NCBI RefSeq assembly: GCF_001984095.1
Contig: NZ_LYVQ01000013.1
Location: 1 to 48,887 of the forward strand
Reading direction: 5' to 3'
DNA length: 48,887 bases
Origin: Pelomonas sp. KK5
GTDB lineage: Bacteria; Pseudomonadota; Gammaproteobacteria; Burkholderiales; Burkholderiaceae_C
In this document: positions 1 through 7,307 of the stretch, piece by piece
Layout: each line of letters opens with the position of its first letter
Position numbering within the stretch: the first letter of the stretch is position 1
Notes under the pieces: model-generated
Told to the model about the DNA's origin: nothing
The model's input: the letters and a program-made list of their open reading frames with translations, nothing else
Database searches by the model: none
Made by a program: the position numbers and the translations under genes

Positions 1-7
1 GGCATGG

Positions 8-29
8 CCCCTTCCCTCACGGGAAGGGG
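8..29. repeat. Short GC hairpin, 9-bp perfect stem
   Basis: CCCCTTCCC pairs perfectly with GGGAAGGGG around a TCAC loop. It is followed by TTGGGG rather than a T run, so it is not a convincing intrinsic terminator on the plus strand. Function unknown. Confidence 0.5.
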
Positions 30-95
30 TTGGGGATGGGTGGGGTTCCCAGCAGCCGATGCAGTGCGCCGGCTTCCCGGCCCACCGTATTCAGA

Positions 96-143
96 TCCCC
101 CCAGCAAGTCCCCTCACAAGAGGATCAGGGCTTGCTGGGGGGA
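96..143. repeat. GC-rich hairpin with 13-bp perfect arms
   Basis: The arm TCCCCCCAGCAAG at 96-108 is exactly complementary to CTTGCTGGGGGGA at 131-143, with a 22-base loop that could pair further (CCC with GGG next to the arms). No poly-T tract follows. It could be a decayed mobile-element end, a dispersed palindrome or a structured RNA; the sequence alone does not decide. Confidence 0.55.
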
Positions 144-795
144 GCCGGTGGGACGGCCCGGCGCGCTGGCTGCCCGCCACGGCGCCCGAGCGTTCGCAGG
201 GCCTGTGCCAGCCCGCCTGGCGCAGCCCCTGCAGCGAAAGGCGACGCACGTTCACGAGCGGCGGCGGCTCCGCGGCCGGCGTGACAGGCAAGCGCAGCGG
301 CTGGCACGATGGTCGAGCCGCCGCGAGCACACCACGGATCCCCATCGCCTCAGCAATACAGCTCGGCGCCAGGCAAATCCCTGAACCCGAGCCAGCCTCT
401 GCTACCGGCCCACCCGTGCCACGCAGGCGCTGCGCGAAAGGGATCGACAGGGCTGCGCAGCAGTCCCCGCTGGGGAGGAGCCGCGCGACACCGAAAGTGC
501 CCGGTCGGCCCCGTCCAAGGGGCCGATTCGCCCATCGAACGCCCCTTCGAAACCATCGGGCTCGTCGTTGAAGGAAAGGCAGGGCAGTGTGTGCTTCGCC
601 TCGCCCATTCGTCCTCAACTCCAAAGGGCGCATCTCGCAGCCATGACGGCCACCCCGCCCGCTCCGGCGTACGTACAAGCTGGGTCATCGTTGCCACAAA
701 CGCTCAGCCTCTGCTCCCCCGAACAGCGGGGAAGCCAGCCGCTCCCTGCCGGACTAGCATGGCCCAGAGCAAGGCCGGTGCCTTGCCGCTGCACG

Positions 796-1179
796 ATGCC
801 CAAACCGAAGCAACGACCCGCGGCCAAGCTGGCCGTCATCCTGGGACCTGGCTGGACGCGATTCACCTACTCACGCCAGGACATGGAAGCTCACGGGATC
901 GTCAAGCGCGGCCTGCAGATGGGCGCGCTCTGCCGACTTCCCACCGGCGCCTATGTGCAGGTCAACGGTGACGTGATCACCGCATTGAACCCAAGCCAGA
1001 TCGCCCTGGCCTTGCGACGCGCCGGCGCTGCCATACCGCACCTCGCCGCGCGCTCTGCCACCGACGACAGCGATCGCGTCCGGCCCATCGTGACAATCAA
1101 GAAGCGTCGGCACATCGTCGTGCCCAGCGACAGGATCACCGCCCGACCGAAGCCAGCCCCGAGCGATGCCGAGGACTAG
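796..1179 (+). CDS. Conserved hypothetical protein, 127 aa
   Basis: The protein starts at MPKPKQRPAAKLAVILGPGW and runs 127 residues. It has a compact N-terminal half (about residues 10-75) with the look of a small conserved domain: a GPGWTRFTY segment, a short helical part and an LPTGAYVQVNGD beta segment. The C-terminal tail (about 85-127) is basic and probably disordered. The frame stays open upstream of the chosen ATG, but that part is Arg/Pro/Ala-rich and looks non-coding. I do not recognise the family by name; small proteins of this look occur in accessory DNA of Burkholderiales. It stands alone with no partner gene, and no clear Shine-Dalgarno precedes the ATG, so the start is uncertain. 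Confidence 0.55.
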   Translation: MPKPKQRPAAKLAVILGPGWTRFTYSRQDMEAHGIVKRGLQMGALCRLPTGAYVQVNGDVITALNPSQIALALRRAGAAIPHLAARSATDDSDRVRPIVTIKKRRHIVVPSDRITARPKPAPSDAED

Positions 1180-1285
1180 CAAGGACCCGACAACAGGAGA
1201 GCCAAAAGGAGTCGAGGCGGGCTAAGAAGTCAAGGCAGCGAGCGCAGCCGTCGCGGTCACTGCCGGTCCTGCCAATCACTACCGA

Positions 1286-3079
1286 TCACTGCGACAGGGC
1301 GGCCCTGACCTGTGCCCTCGCCTTCTCGAGGTCGCCGCGGAAATCGCTGTCATTGCGCAACGCCGACAACAGTGCGGCGCCGGCCAGGCGGCCCGCTTCG
1401 ACATCCGAGGCATAGTGGAAGCCGCAGACGATGCGGCTCTCGCCGAACTCCAGGCCCCGGCCGATCAGCACAGCGCCCCGCTCCGGCTCCAGTTCGGCGA
1501 GCACCAAGCCCACGAACATGCCCACCAGCGCATGGGTCGATGGATACGAACCCGAACCTGCCAGACCGAACTGCCCCAGATCGCTGTCCTTGTGGCCGGT
1601 CCAGTCGACCGGCGCCAGGCAGGACGGCGCCTCCGGGTGCAGGACGAACGGCCGCACCCGACCGCCCTTGCTGACCGACAACTTGATCGGGCCGACAAAG
1701 GCCCCGGCATTCTTCTTTGCCCTGGCGATCAGACGAACCAGATCGGGCGCATTGGCCATCGTCAGCGACGCGCCGATGACGCTCCCGAACCTGCAAAGCA
1801 CCGCTTCGGCATCGAAGATGTCGTCCTCCGCCGCGCTCTTGCCACGCGGACTCACATGGCCCGCCGCATCGGCGGCCACGAAGTCCCGCGCGCGCCAGAA
1901 GACCTCACTGTCATGCCGATCGGAGACGGAATTCGGCCGGGGTACCTCGGGAAGCCAGGCCGCGATGTCCGGCAGCACGACGCCGTTGGCATAAGCAGCG
2001 ACCTGCGGCTCGCCACCGTCTGCGCACACAGGCGGGTTGTCCGCCAGCGCGAGGGTCAGGACCTGGGCCAGCCGCGCGCCGGCCTTCGCGATCAGGTCCT
2101 CTTTGATCAGCGCCGCCTGGGCGCGGTAGGCATCGTCCTCGCCCGACAGCAGCCATTGCGGTGGATCCGTGGCCGGCAGCTTGGGCGCGAAGGTCAGCGA
2201 GGCGAATGCCGGCTTGCCGGCCTGGATCACCTCGCTTGCCCAGGCGGCTGACCACGAGTAGACATCGCCTGCAGCGATCGGCAATGCTTTCGCCTTGCCG
2301 ACCATGGACGCGAAATGCGCCCCCGTGGCCTTCAGCGCCGCCGGCACGTCGTCCCATTCGCCGTGGAAACGCTGGCTCTTGTCGAACACCGAGTTGCCGC
2401 CCTCGGTGTCGTTGTCCGCACGGTAACCGGTCGCATCCGGGTCCACGAGGGTGCCGGTCGCGTCCAGGTACAGGGCTTCGACGTGCAGCGGTTGGTGGAT
2501 GTCGCCGATGTAGTGCGCCAGCAGCATCAGCGCCTCTCGCTTGTCCGCGAACCTGAAAGGCGGCGGGACCGCACGGTCCTGCAGCATGGCGATCGCTGCA
2601 TTGATCGAATGCACGATGTCGTGCGTGTTGGTCCCGACATAGCTTTCCGAGTAGCGCGAGCGCAGCGTCGACACATCGGCATAGTGGTACTGATGGTGGC
2701 AGTACTCGCCGCCGTGCGGCGGCCCGCACTGCACCCAGTTGCTCGTCACGAAATTCTCGAACCGCGGCTTCCATTCCGGCCCGTCGAAGTCCTTGCACCC
2801 TGCCGTGCCGCTGTACACCAGCTTGCCGCTTCCATCCGGCTTGGTGTTCTTGGCGCAATCGGCCCAGACCGCGACCTGGCTCAAGGTCAGGCCGCCCAGC
2901 AACTGGTTCACCTTCGCGCCGGTCGGCGTGTCCTTCAGCAGGGTGTCCGCGATGGCGCCAATCGATCGGTGCCCGTCGGCCCCATAGGCGAACGCGGCCG
3001 TCGGCGTCGCCAGTGAAAGCACGACAGCGACCAGGGACATCGCCCCGTGGGCGGCAGAACGAAGTCCGCGGATCGTCAT
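1286..3079 (-). CDS. Exported S1/P1 nuclease fused to class A acid phosphatase (PAP2)
   Basis: This 597-aa protein joins two secreted hydrolases. Residues 1-31 are a signal peptide ending AFA, which leaves Tyr32 as the mature N-terminus where P1 nuclease has its zinc-binding Trp1. The ligand pattern then follows P1: His37, Asp74, His132, His189-x3-Asp193-x5-His199 and His239-x3-Asp243, with GGN at 227-229. The C-terminal half (about 380-590) carries the class A acid phosphatase signature: RP at 476-477, PSTH at 513-516 and SR-x5-H-x3-D at 548-559. The usual Lys seven residues before the RP is Val469, and PSGH is PSTH. The expected role is periplasmic or extracellular: single-stranded nucleic acids are cut to 5'-nucleotides, which are dephosphorylated to nucleosides and phosphate. 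The gene is monocistronic. The phosphatase half may be weakened by the Lys change. Confidence 0.88.
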   Translation of the reverse strand: MTIRGLRSAAHGAMSLVAVVLSLATPTAAFAYGADGHRSIGAIADTLLKDTPTGAKVNQLLGGLTLSQVAVWADCAKNTKPDGSGKLVYSGTAGCKDFDGPEWKPRFENFVTSNWVQCGPPHGGEYCHHQYHYADVSTLRSRYSESYVGTNTHDIVHSINAAIAMLQDRAVPPPFRFADKREALMLLAHYIGDIHQPLHVEALYLDATGTLVDPDATGYRADNDTEGGNSVFDKSQRFHGEWDDVPAALKATGAHFASMVGKAKALPIAAGDVYSWSAAWASEVIQAGKPAFASLTFAPKLPATDPPQWLLSGEDDAYRAQAALIKEDLIAKAGARLAQVLTLALADNPPVCADGGEPQVAAYANGVVLPDIAAWLPEVPRPNSVSDRHDSEVFWRARDFVAADAAGHVSPRGKSAAEDDIFDAEAVLCRFGSVIGASLTMANAPDLVRLIARAKKNAGAFVGPIKLSVSKGGRVRPFVLHPEAPSCLAPVDWTGHKDSDLGQFGLAGSGSYPSTHALVGMFVGLVLAELEPERGAVLIGRGLEFGESRIVCGFHYASDVEAGRLAGAALLSALRNDSDFRGDLEKARAQVRAALSQ

Positions 3080-3612
3080 CTTTCTCTCCTCATGGTCGAA
3101 AGCGCCAGCAAACCCGCAGGCGCCGCCGGGTTATAGCCTTGCGCCGGCACCGTCGCATCGTCAAAGATCAGGAGTCGGCAGGAAGCGGTTTTCCGCACGG
3201 CTGTCATGCTGGTGTGCGTAAGACACCGCAAAGCAACGAGCGAGGCCACTGGCATTGGCGGCTGCGAAGAGCGTTCGACCGGGCCGCAGCAGAGATTTCG
3301 TGGTCGATTTCTCGGATCTGCTGCTGGGCTGACGATCTGCCTTGTTTCTGACCGCTTGCGCCCCAACAATGAGAACTGTCTCCTGCGCCGCCCAATCAAC
3401 GGTGCACTCCGCCCTCCTGCACCCGGTGCCGCGAGGGCGTTCTTTTTCCCGGCTTTCAAGGTCCGCCTCGCAATCGCGGAACCTTCGACGCAAAAAGGGG
3501 CTTCGCCACCCAGGTGGCCAAGCCCAAAGCTGGATCGGCGGGAAAGCGACCAGCAACTGCAATCGTTCGACGAAAAGGACGCACGCCGGCCGGTTGAACG
3601 GCCTGCTGAAGG
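3080..3612. other. Intergenic stretch with one terminator
   Basis: About 530 bases between the start of the nuclease-phosphatase gene and the 3' end of the 92-aa gene. No frame gives a recognisable product. The only clear element is a minus-strand intrinsic terminator at 3492-3525. The promoter of the nuclease-phosphatase gene must lie near 3080-3180, where I see no strong consensus match. Confidence 0.5.
3492..3525 (-). terminator. Rho-independent terminator of the 92-aa gene
   Basis: Read on the minus strand, GGGCTTGGCCACC pairs with GGTGGCGAAGCCC (12 of 13 positions) around a two-base turn, then CTTTTTGC follows. This is a classic GC stem plus T tract about 90 bases beyond the stop codon of the 92-aa gene. 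Confidence 0.75.
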
Positions 3613-3891
3613 TCAGGCTGCGAGCGAGAACTCGCGGTGCCTGATCTGATAGGCCCGCAACTCGGCGTTGCCACGCGAGCGCTGGGCCAACTGCTCGCGC
3701 TGTTCCCGAATCCCCGCTGAAAGCATCGCACTCAAGGCCGAATCGGACGCGATACGCCGCTGGACCTCCCGGATGGCCGGTGCGAACTGCGGCTGGGTCT
3801 GCATCTCGAAATCGAGATACCCATCGTGTCGCGCGGGCCAGACCTTCCACCAACGAAGGATGCTTTCCGGGTCATTCAGATCCACCACCAT
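3613..3891 (-). CDS. Small SOS-controlled hypothetical protein, 92 aa
   Basis: The 92-residue protein begins MVVDLNDPESILRWWKVWPA and has an aromatic N-terminal segment followed by amphipathic helices rich in Arg, Gln and Glu (about residues 35-80). I see no signal peptide, membrane segment or known catalytic motif. The start is well supported: AAGGAG lies seven bases upstream of the ATG. A near-perfect LexA box sits 45 bases upstream and an intrinsic terminator follows, so it looks like a self-contained single-gene SOS unit. I have a general impression that similar short proteins are conserved in Burkholderiales, but I cannot assign a function. Confidence 0.75.
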   Translation of the reverse strand: MVVDLNDPESILRWWKVWPARHDGYLDFEMQTQPQFAPAIREVQRRIASDSALSAMLSAGIREQREQLAQRSRGNAELRAYQIRHREFSLAA

Positions 3892-3936
3892 GGCTCGCTC
3901 CTTGTCCAGAATGCCGCATCAAGCGCGGCTTTTCAC

Positions 3937-3956
3937 TACTGTATATTCATACAGTA
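3937..3956. promoter_or_regulatory. LexA (SOS) box
   Basis: The 20-mer TACTGTATATTCATACAGTA matches the E. coli consensus TACTGTATATATATACAGTA at 18 of 20 positions and keeps the essential CTGT-N8-ACAG core. It lies 45 bases before the ATG of the minus-strand 92-aa gene, where bound LexA would block a promoter, and about 118 bases before the divergent plus-strand gene at 4075. Confidence 0.88.
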
Positions 3957-4074
3957 TTTGATGCAAGGGATTGCGCCTCCCTCCGATCTGGGGAAGCCGA
4001 GCAGGTGCTGTCATGCCATGATCGACGCCAATAGGGCGGCTCCGCCGGCCCGGCTTTCAGATCACAGGCAGTAC

Positions 4075-4362
4075 ATGAACGACACCACCACCCTCAGCCG
4101 CGAAGCGCAATCGAACCAGCGCTTCGTCGACAAGCAGATGGCCGGCGTGATCGAGGCGATCGTCACGCACGCCTTCAGCTTGTCCAACCGTGGCTTCATC
4201 CCCTCCGAGCGCCAGCTTGCAAGTTATATCGACTCCCTCGACGAAACGGCGCTGCTGCAGCTGATCCGCAAGCATCCCGGCGCTGCGTCGACGCGCGCGC
4301 ATGCGGCCTCCGATGAAGAACTGCTTCGGTGGGCCCACCTGGTGGGTCGGACCTCGCATTAA
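4075..4362 (+). CDS. Hypothetical protein, 95 aa
   Basis: The protein begins MNDTTTLSREAQSNQRFVDK and is predicted soluble and mostly helical. It has no signal peptide and no metal or catalytic motif that I recognise. The ATG at 4075 is preceded only by a weak AGG, and the frame remains open upstream without protein-like composition, so the start is moderately supported. It is divergent from the SOS-controlled gene and could share its regulatory region, but the LexA box is about 118 bases away and the link is speculative. Function unknown. Confidence 0.6.
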   Translation: MNDTTTLSREAQSNQRFVDKQMAGVIEAIVTHAFSLSNRGFIPSERQLASYIDSLDETALLQLIRKHPGAASTRAHAASDEELLRWAHLVGRTSH

Positions 4363-5179
4363 GTACTGCAAGTCGCCATTTCGATCGATGGTGCGACTTC
4401 GCCCGCGGCCGGGAAAAGCTCTGAAGCGCCCCACCAGGGCTGCATCCGTCCAGTTCAAGATCGTCGTCTATTCCTAATCTGCGTCTCCGCAACTCGACAC
4501 CGTCAAGGGCATCCTGCGGTCAAAGAGGCTCGGCTTCGATGAGGTCATGGTTGATGGCGAGGGCCAACGGAAAGCTTCCACATCACGCGCGGAGTGCCTG
4601 GTGCGAACCAGGTTTTTTCCTATGAATGCCTAAGTCGCGTCGCGGGGCCCTGGCGCCATCTGCAGATTGCAGCAGAAGCGCGGCCCTGCAGTCGGAAGGC
4701 ACGCCGCGCCTGCTCCGTCATTGATGCCAGGATTGGCTTGGCGGAACTCCTGCGCGGTTCTCGCCCGGTGGACCCCTCACCGGCGCTTCGGATGCAGATC
4801 TGACCCACGCGCCAGGCCGTCCAAATGGTAATGGCCGGATCCCTGAGCTTCGATCGAGCTTTTGAGATTGTTGCTCGAATGGGAGTCCAGCTCGACGAGT
4901 CGTCTGCGCATACGCCGAGGGTTTGGCTTTGCCCCCCAAGAGGCATGCGCCCGCCCTCAGGTCCGAGCAGACGCGATTGAACCTGCGTACGTCAAAAGGC
5001 TTGCCGCGTCTCTACACGCGCCGCAAAACTTAAATGAACACATTTTGCAATTATGTTTATCTTTTAATATCCTCCAGCCCACGCCAAACGAGGGATTACG
5101 GCACCAGCACCAGCACGTGCCAGTCCTGCACCCTATCCCTACAGGCCTTCGCGCTTCCAACAGTCCAAGGAGACTCCGC
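4363..5179. other. Intergenic stretch with gene remnant and AT-rich promoter region
   Basis: About 800 bases with no intact gene. A degraded glutaredoxin-like frame lies near 4448-4570 (listed separately). Around 5025-5085 the DNA turns markedly AT-rich (TTTTGCAATTATGTTTATC and TTTTAATAT), unlike the rest of the window, and this is the likely promoter region of the alcohol dehydrogenase at 5180; I cannot fix -35 and -10 boxes with normal spacing. Confidence 0.45.
4448..4570 (+). pseudogene. Possible glutaredoxin remnant
   Basis: In the frame starting at 4448 the translation reads VQFKIVVYS, then a stop (TAA at 4475-4477), then SASPQLDTVKGILRSKRLGF followed by DEVMVDGEG. This order resembles the beta1-alpha1-beta2 part of glutaredoxins (KIVVYSK..CPYC..., a helix, then FDEV.VDGD), with the CPYC active site lost and a stop after beta1. 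A further fragment, GANQVFSYE, in another frame near 4600 could be the later VPQVFI strand. There is no start codon or ribosome binding site in place. The match is by eye over about 40 residues, so it is tentative. Confidence 0.35.
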
Positions 5180-5182
5180 TTG
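5167..5182 (+). promoter_or_regulatory. Ribosome binding site that selects a TTG start
   Basis: A full AAGGAG lies at 5167-5172, seven bases before TTG at 5180-5182. It outranks every upstream in-frame ATG because it gives a protein of 349 residues, the family length, and no upstream ATG has a comparable site. Confidence 0.75.
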
Positions 5183-6229
5183 TCTGCAACCCTTGCCTAT
5201 GGCGTAACCGCCGACAACGTCCCCCTGACGCGGATGCTGATCCAGCGTCGCGAACTTAGGCCCGATGACGTCGAGATCGCCATCGCCTATTGCGGTGTGT
5301 GCCATTCCGATGCTCACATGGCTCACAACGACTGGAAGACCAGCATCTATCCGATGGTGCCGGGACACGAGATCGTCGGGCACGTGACGGCTGTCGGGTC
5401 GGCCGTCACCAGCCATGCGGTCGGCGACGCCGTGGCGGTCGGCTGCATGGTCGACAGCTGTCTCCGGTGCGCGGCCTGCGCCGACCATGAAGAGCAACAT
5501 TGCGAGAACGGCGCGGTCGGCACCTACAACAGCCGGGAACGCGACACAGGGAAGCCGACGGCCGGCGGCTATTCGCAACGCATCGTGGTGCGCGAGCACT
5601 TCGTCCTCAGCATGCCCTCCTCGCTGGATCTCCGCCACGCCGCGCCGCTGCTGTGCGCCGGTATCACGCTCTGGAGCCCGTTGCGACGGTTCGATGCCGG
5701 GCCTGGCAAGCGGGTGGCCATCGTCGGCTTGGGCGGGCTCGGCCACATGGGTGTCAAGTTGGCCTCCGCGCTGGGTGCCGAGGTGACGATGATCACCACT
5801 TCTCCGTCTAAAGGCGAGGACGCGAAGGCACTCGGCGCGCACCATGTCCTGTTGTCCACCGACCCCGAAGCCATGACGGCGGCGGCCAGCCGGTTCGATC
5901 TCATCATCGACACCATCCCCGTCACCCATGACGTGGGCCCCTATGTCGGCCTCGTAGCGCGCAACGGCAAGATCGTCGTGGTCGGCGCCATCGAGGTCCT
6001 GGCCCCAATTCACGCAGGCATGCTGCTGCGCAATCACCGGTCGCTGGTGGGTTCGGCCATCGGAGGACTGGCCGCTACGCAGGAAATGCTGAACTTCTGT
6101 GCAGAGCACCAGGTCCTGCCGAATTGCGAGGTGATCGCGATGCAGGACATCAACACCGCCTGGGCCCGCATGCAGGCCAATGACGTCAGGTACCGCTTCG
6201 TGATCGACATGTCGACCCTCGCTGCGTAG
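5180..6229 (+). CDS. Zinc-dependent alcohol dehydrogenase, YahK / cinnamyl type
   Basis: This 349-aa medium-chain dehydrogenase interconverts aldehydes and alcohols, most likely with NADP(H). The catalytic zinc site shows as Cys38 in YCGVCHSD and GHE at 62-64. The structural zinc site is Cys94, Cys97, Cys100 and Cys108. The nucleotide fold has the GLGGLGHMG turn, and the following TTSPSK segment suggests NADP preference, as in E. coli YahK, which has the same length. The TTG start is chosen for its AAGGAG; upstream frame extension is not protein-like. It converges on the LysR gene with a 10-base gap, so both stop in the same short space. It could detoxify aldehydes or serve in aryl-alcohol metabolism; the substrate is not visible. 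Confidence 0.9.
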   Translation: MSATLAYGVTADNVPLTRMLIQRRELRPDDVEIAIAYCGVCHSDAHMAHNDWKTSIYPMVPGHEIVGHVTAVGSAVTSHAVGDAVAVGCMVDSCLRCAACADHEEQHCENGAVGTYNSRERDTGKPTAGGYSQRIVVREHFVLSMPSSLDLRHAAPLLCAGITLWSPLRRFDAGPGKRVAIVGLGGLGHMGVKLASALGAEVTMITTSPSKGEDAKALGAHHVLLSTDPEAMTAAASRFDLIIDTIPVTHDVGPYVGLVARNGKIVVVGAIEVLAPIHAGMLLRNHRSLVGSAIGGLAATQEMLNFCAEHQVLPNCEVIAMQDINTAWARMQANDVRYRFVIDMSTLAA

Positions 6230-6239
6230 GGCAGCGAGG

Positions 6240-7202
6240 TCAGCTGAGCTCCTCCATGTCCGGCGCCTGCGGGGCGGCCCGCCCCAGGAACTCCCGGAAC
6301 GCAGCGGCGCACGGAGAGAGATGGGGCTTCTTGCGCCAGGCCAGCCCGATCTCCATGACGGGCAGGTGCTGGTCGAGCGGGAGGGACTGGATACGCCGGC
6401 CGTCCAGCGACCAGGTGCGGAAGACCATGTCGGACAGGATCGTCACGCCAAGGCCCAACGCAACCATCTCGCGCAGGGCCTCCATGGACGAGGTCCGTAT
6501 CCAGGACGCAGGATCCATACCGGCCTGCTGCCAGTACCGCCGCGAGTTGCGGTCGGCCTCGTCCATCATCGGCACGATGTACGGATAGGGCGCAAGGTCA
6601 GACCAGTTCACCACGCTGCGTCCGGCCAGCGGATGGTTGTGCGAAACCCAGACCTGGCGGCGCGAACTGGCCAGCAACCGCGTGGCAAAGCCCGTCCGCG
6701 ACTCCAGGTTCGACAGCAGCACCACGGCCAGCTCCAGCGACCCGTCGCGAAGCCGGCCCTCGATCTCCGGTCGAGGCAGCTCGATCGGGACCACCTCGAC
6801 ATTCGGAAACAGCTTGCGAAACCGGGCAACCATCGGCATCAGGAAGTAGCCCTGCACCGTGTACGTGGCCGCCAGTTCCAGCCGGCCACTGAGCTCCGCA
6901 GGACGATGGAAGGGCAGCCGAGACGCCTCCTGGGCGGCCTGCAGCAGCCCTTCCGCCTGCTGAAGAAATGCCTGCCCTTCGAAGGTCAGGGTCACGCCAT
7001 GCCGGCCACGCTCGAAAAGCATGGCGCCCACCGACCGCTCCAGCTCCGCGATCGCCAGGGTCATCGCAGACTGCGAGACGCCGACCTCCGCCGCCGCCAC
7101 CGAGATCTGCTCGCAGCGGGCCGCAGCAGCAAAGTAATGGAGCTGTCGGAAGGTGAAGCGCGGTAGGGAACGGGCCTCGGCGGGCGCGAGTGTCTTTGAC
7201 AT
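6240..7202 (-). CDS. LysR-family transcriptional regulator
   Basis: The 320-aa protein has the N-terminal LysR winged helix (about residues 14-75, with FTFRQLHYFAAAARCEQIS and SQSAMTLAIAELER) and a periplasmic-binding-like effector domain (about 105-305). It is divergent from the indolepyruvate oxidoreductase gene with about 105 bases between the starts, the usual arrangement when a LysR protein controls its neighbour. The chosen ATG gives the normal family length, but its Shine-Dalgarno is weak and an upstream extension of 38 residues is open, so the start is not certain. The effector may be an arylpyruvate or related acid, by context only. Confidence 0.88.
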   Translation of the reverse strand: MSKTLAPAEARSLPRFTFRQLHYFAAAARCEQISVAAAEVGVSQSAMTLAIAELERSVGAMLFERGRHGVTLTFEGQAFLQQAEGLLQAAQEASRLPFHRPAELSGRLELAATYTVQGYFLMPMVARFRKLFPNVEVVPIELPRPEIEGRLRDGSLELAVVLLSNLESRTGFATRLLASSRRQVWVSHNHPLAGRSVVNWSDLAPYPYIVPMMDEADRNSRRYWQQAGMDPASWIRTSSMEALREMVALGLGVTILSDMVFRTWSLDGRRIQSLPLDQHLPVMEIGLAWRKKPHLSPCAAAFREFLGRAAPQAPDMEELS

Positions 7203-7215
7203 TGGAAATATCAAT
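7201..7215. promoter_or_regulatory. Candidate LysR half-palindrome
   Basis: ATTG-N7-CAAT at 7201-7215 has the T-N11-A geometry of LysR boxes and overlaps the LysR start, which would suit autorepression. Short arms mean it could be chance. Confidence 0.3.
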
Positions 7216-7307
7216 GTTCGAGGCAGGAAATTGAATTCGACTATGGCACAGCTTGTGAACACACTGCCGAATTCTGTTTGCATTCGTCTCGACGACACCC
7301 AGCACCC

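Larger units (their letters stand above)
1..795. other. Left-edge stretch without a recognisable gene
   Basis: Every frame in these 795 bases is open in places because of high GC, but none gives a protein with a recognisable fold, ribosome binding site or plausible composition; the translations are rich in Arg, Pro and Ala, as expected of non-coding GC-rich DNA. Two strong hairpins lie in the first 150 bases and are listed separately. I see no tRNA, integrase or insertion-sequence end. The stretch may be the decayed edge of an accessory region that continues to the left. Confidence 0.5.

Noticed and set aside
91-678. Minus-strand open frame of 195 codons at the left edge
   Set aside because: Arg/Gly/Ala-rich, no ribosome binding site, no recognisable domain.
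3076-3853. Overlapping minus-strand frames in the gap beyond the 92-aa gene
   Set aside because: They cross a good intrinsic terminator at 3492-3525 and overlap the 92-aa gene in another frame; no protein features.
4862-5179. N-terminal extension of the alcohol dehydrogenase from an upstream ATG
   Set aside because: The extra 106 residues are not dehydrogenase-like and cover the AT-rich promoter region; TTG at 5180 with AAGGAG gives the family length.
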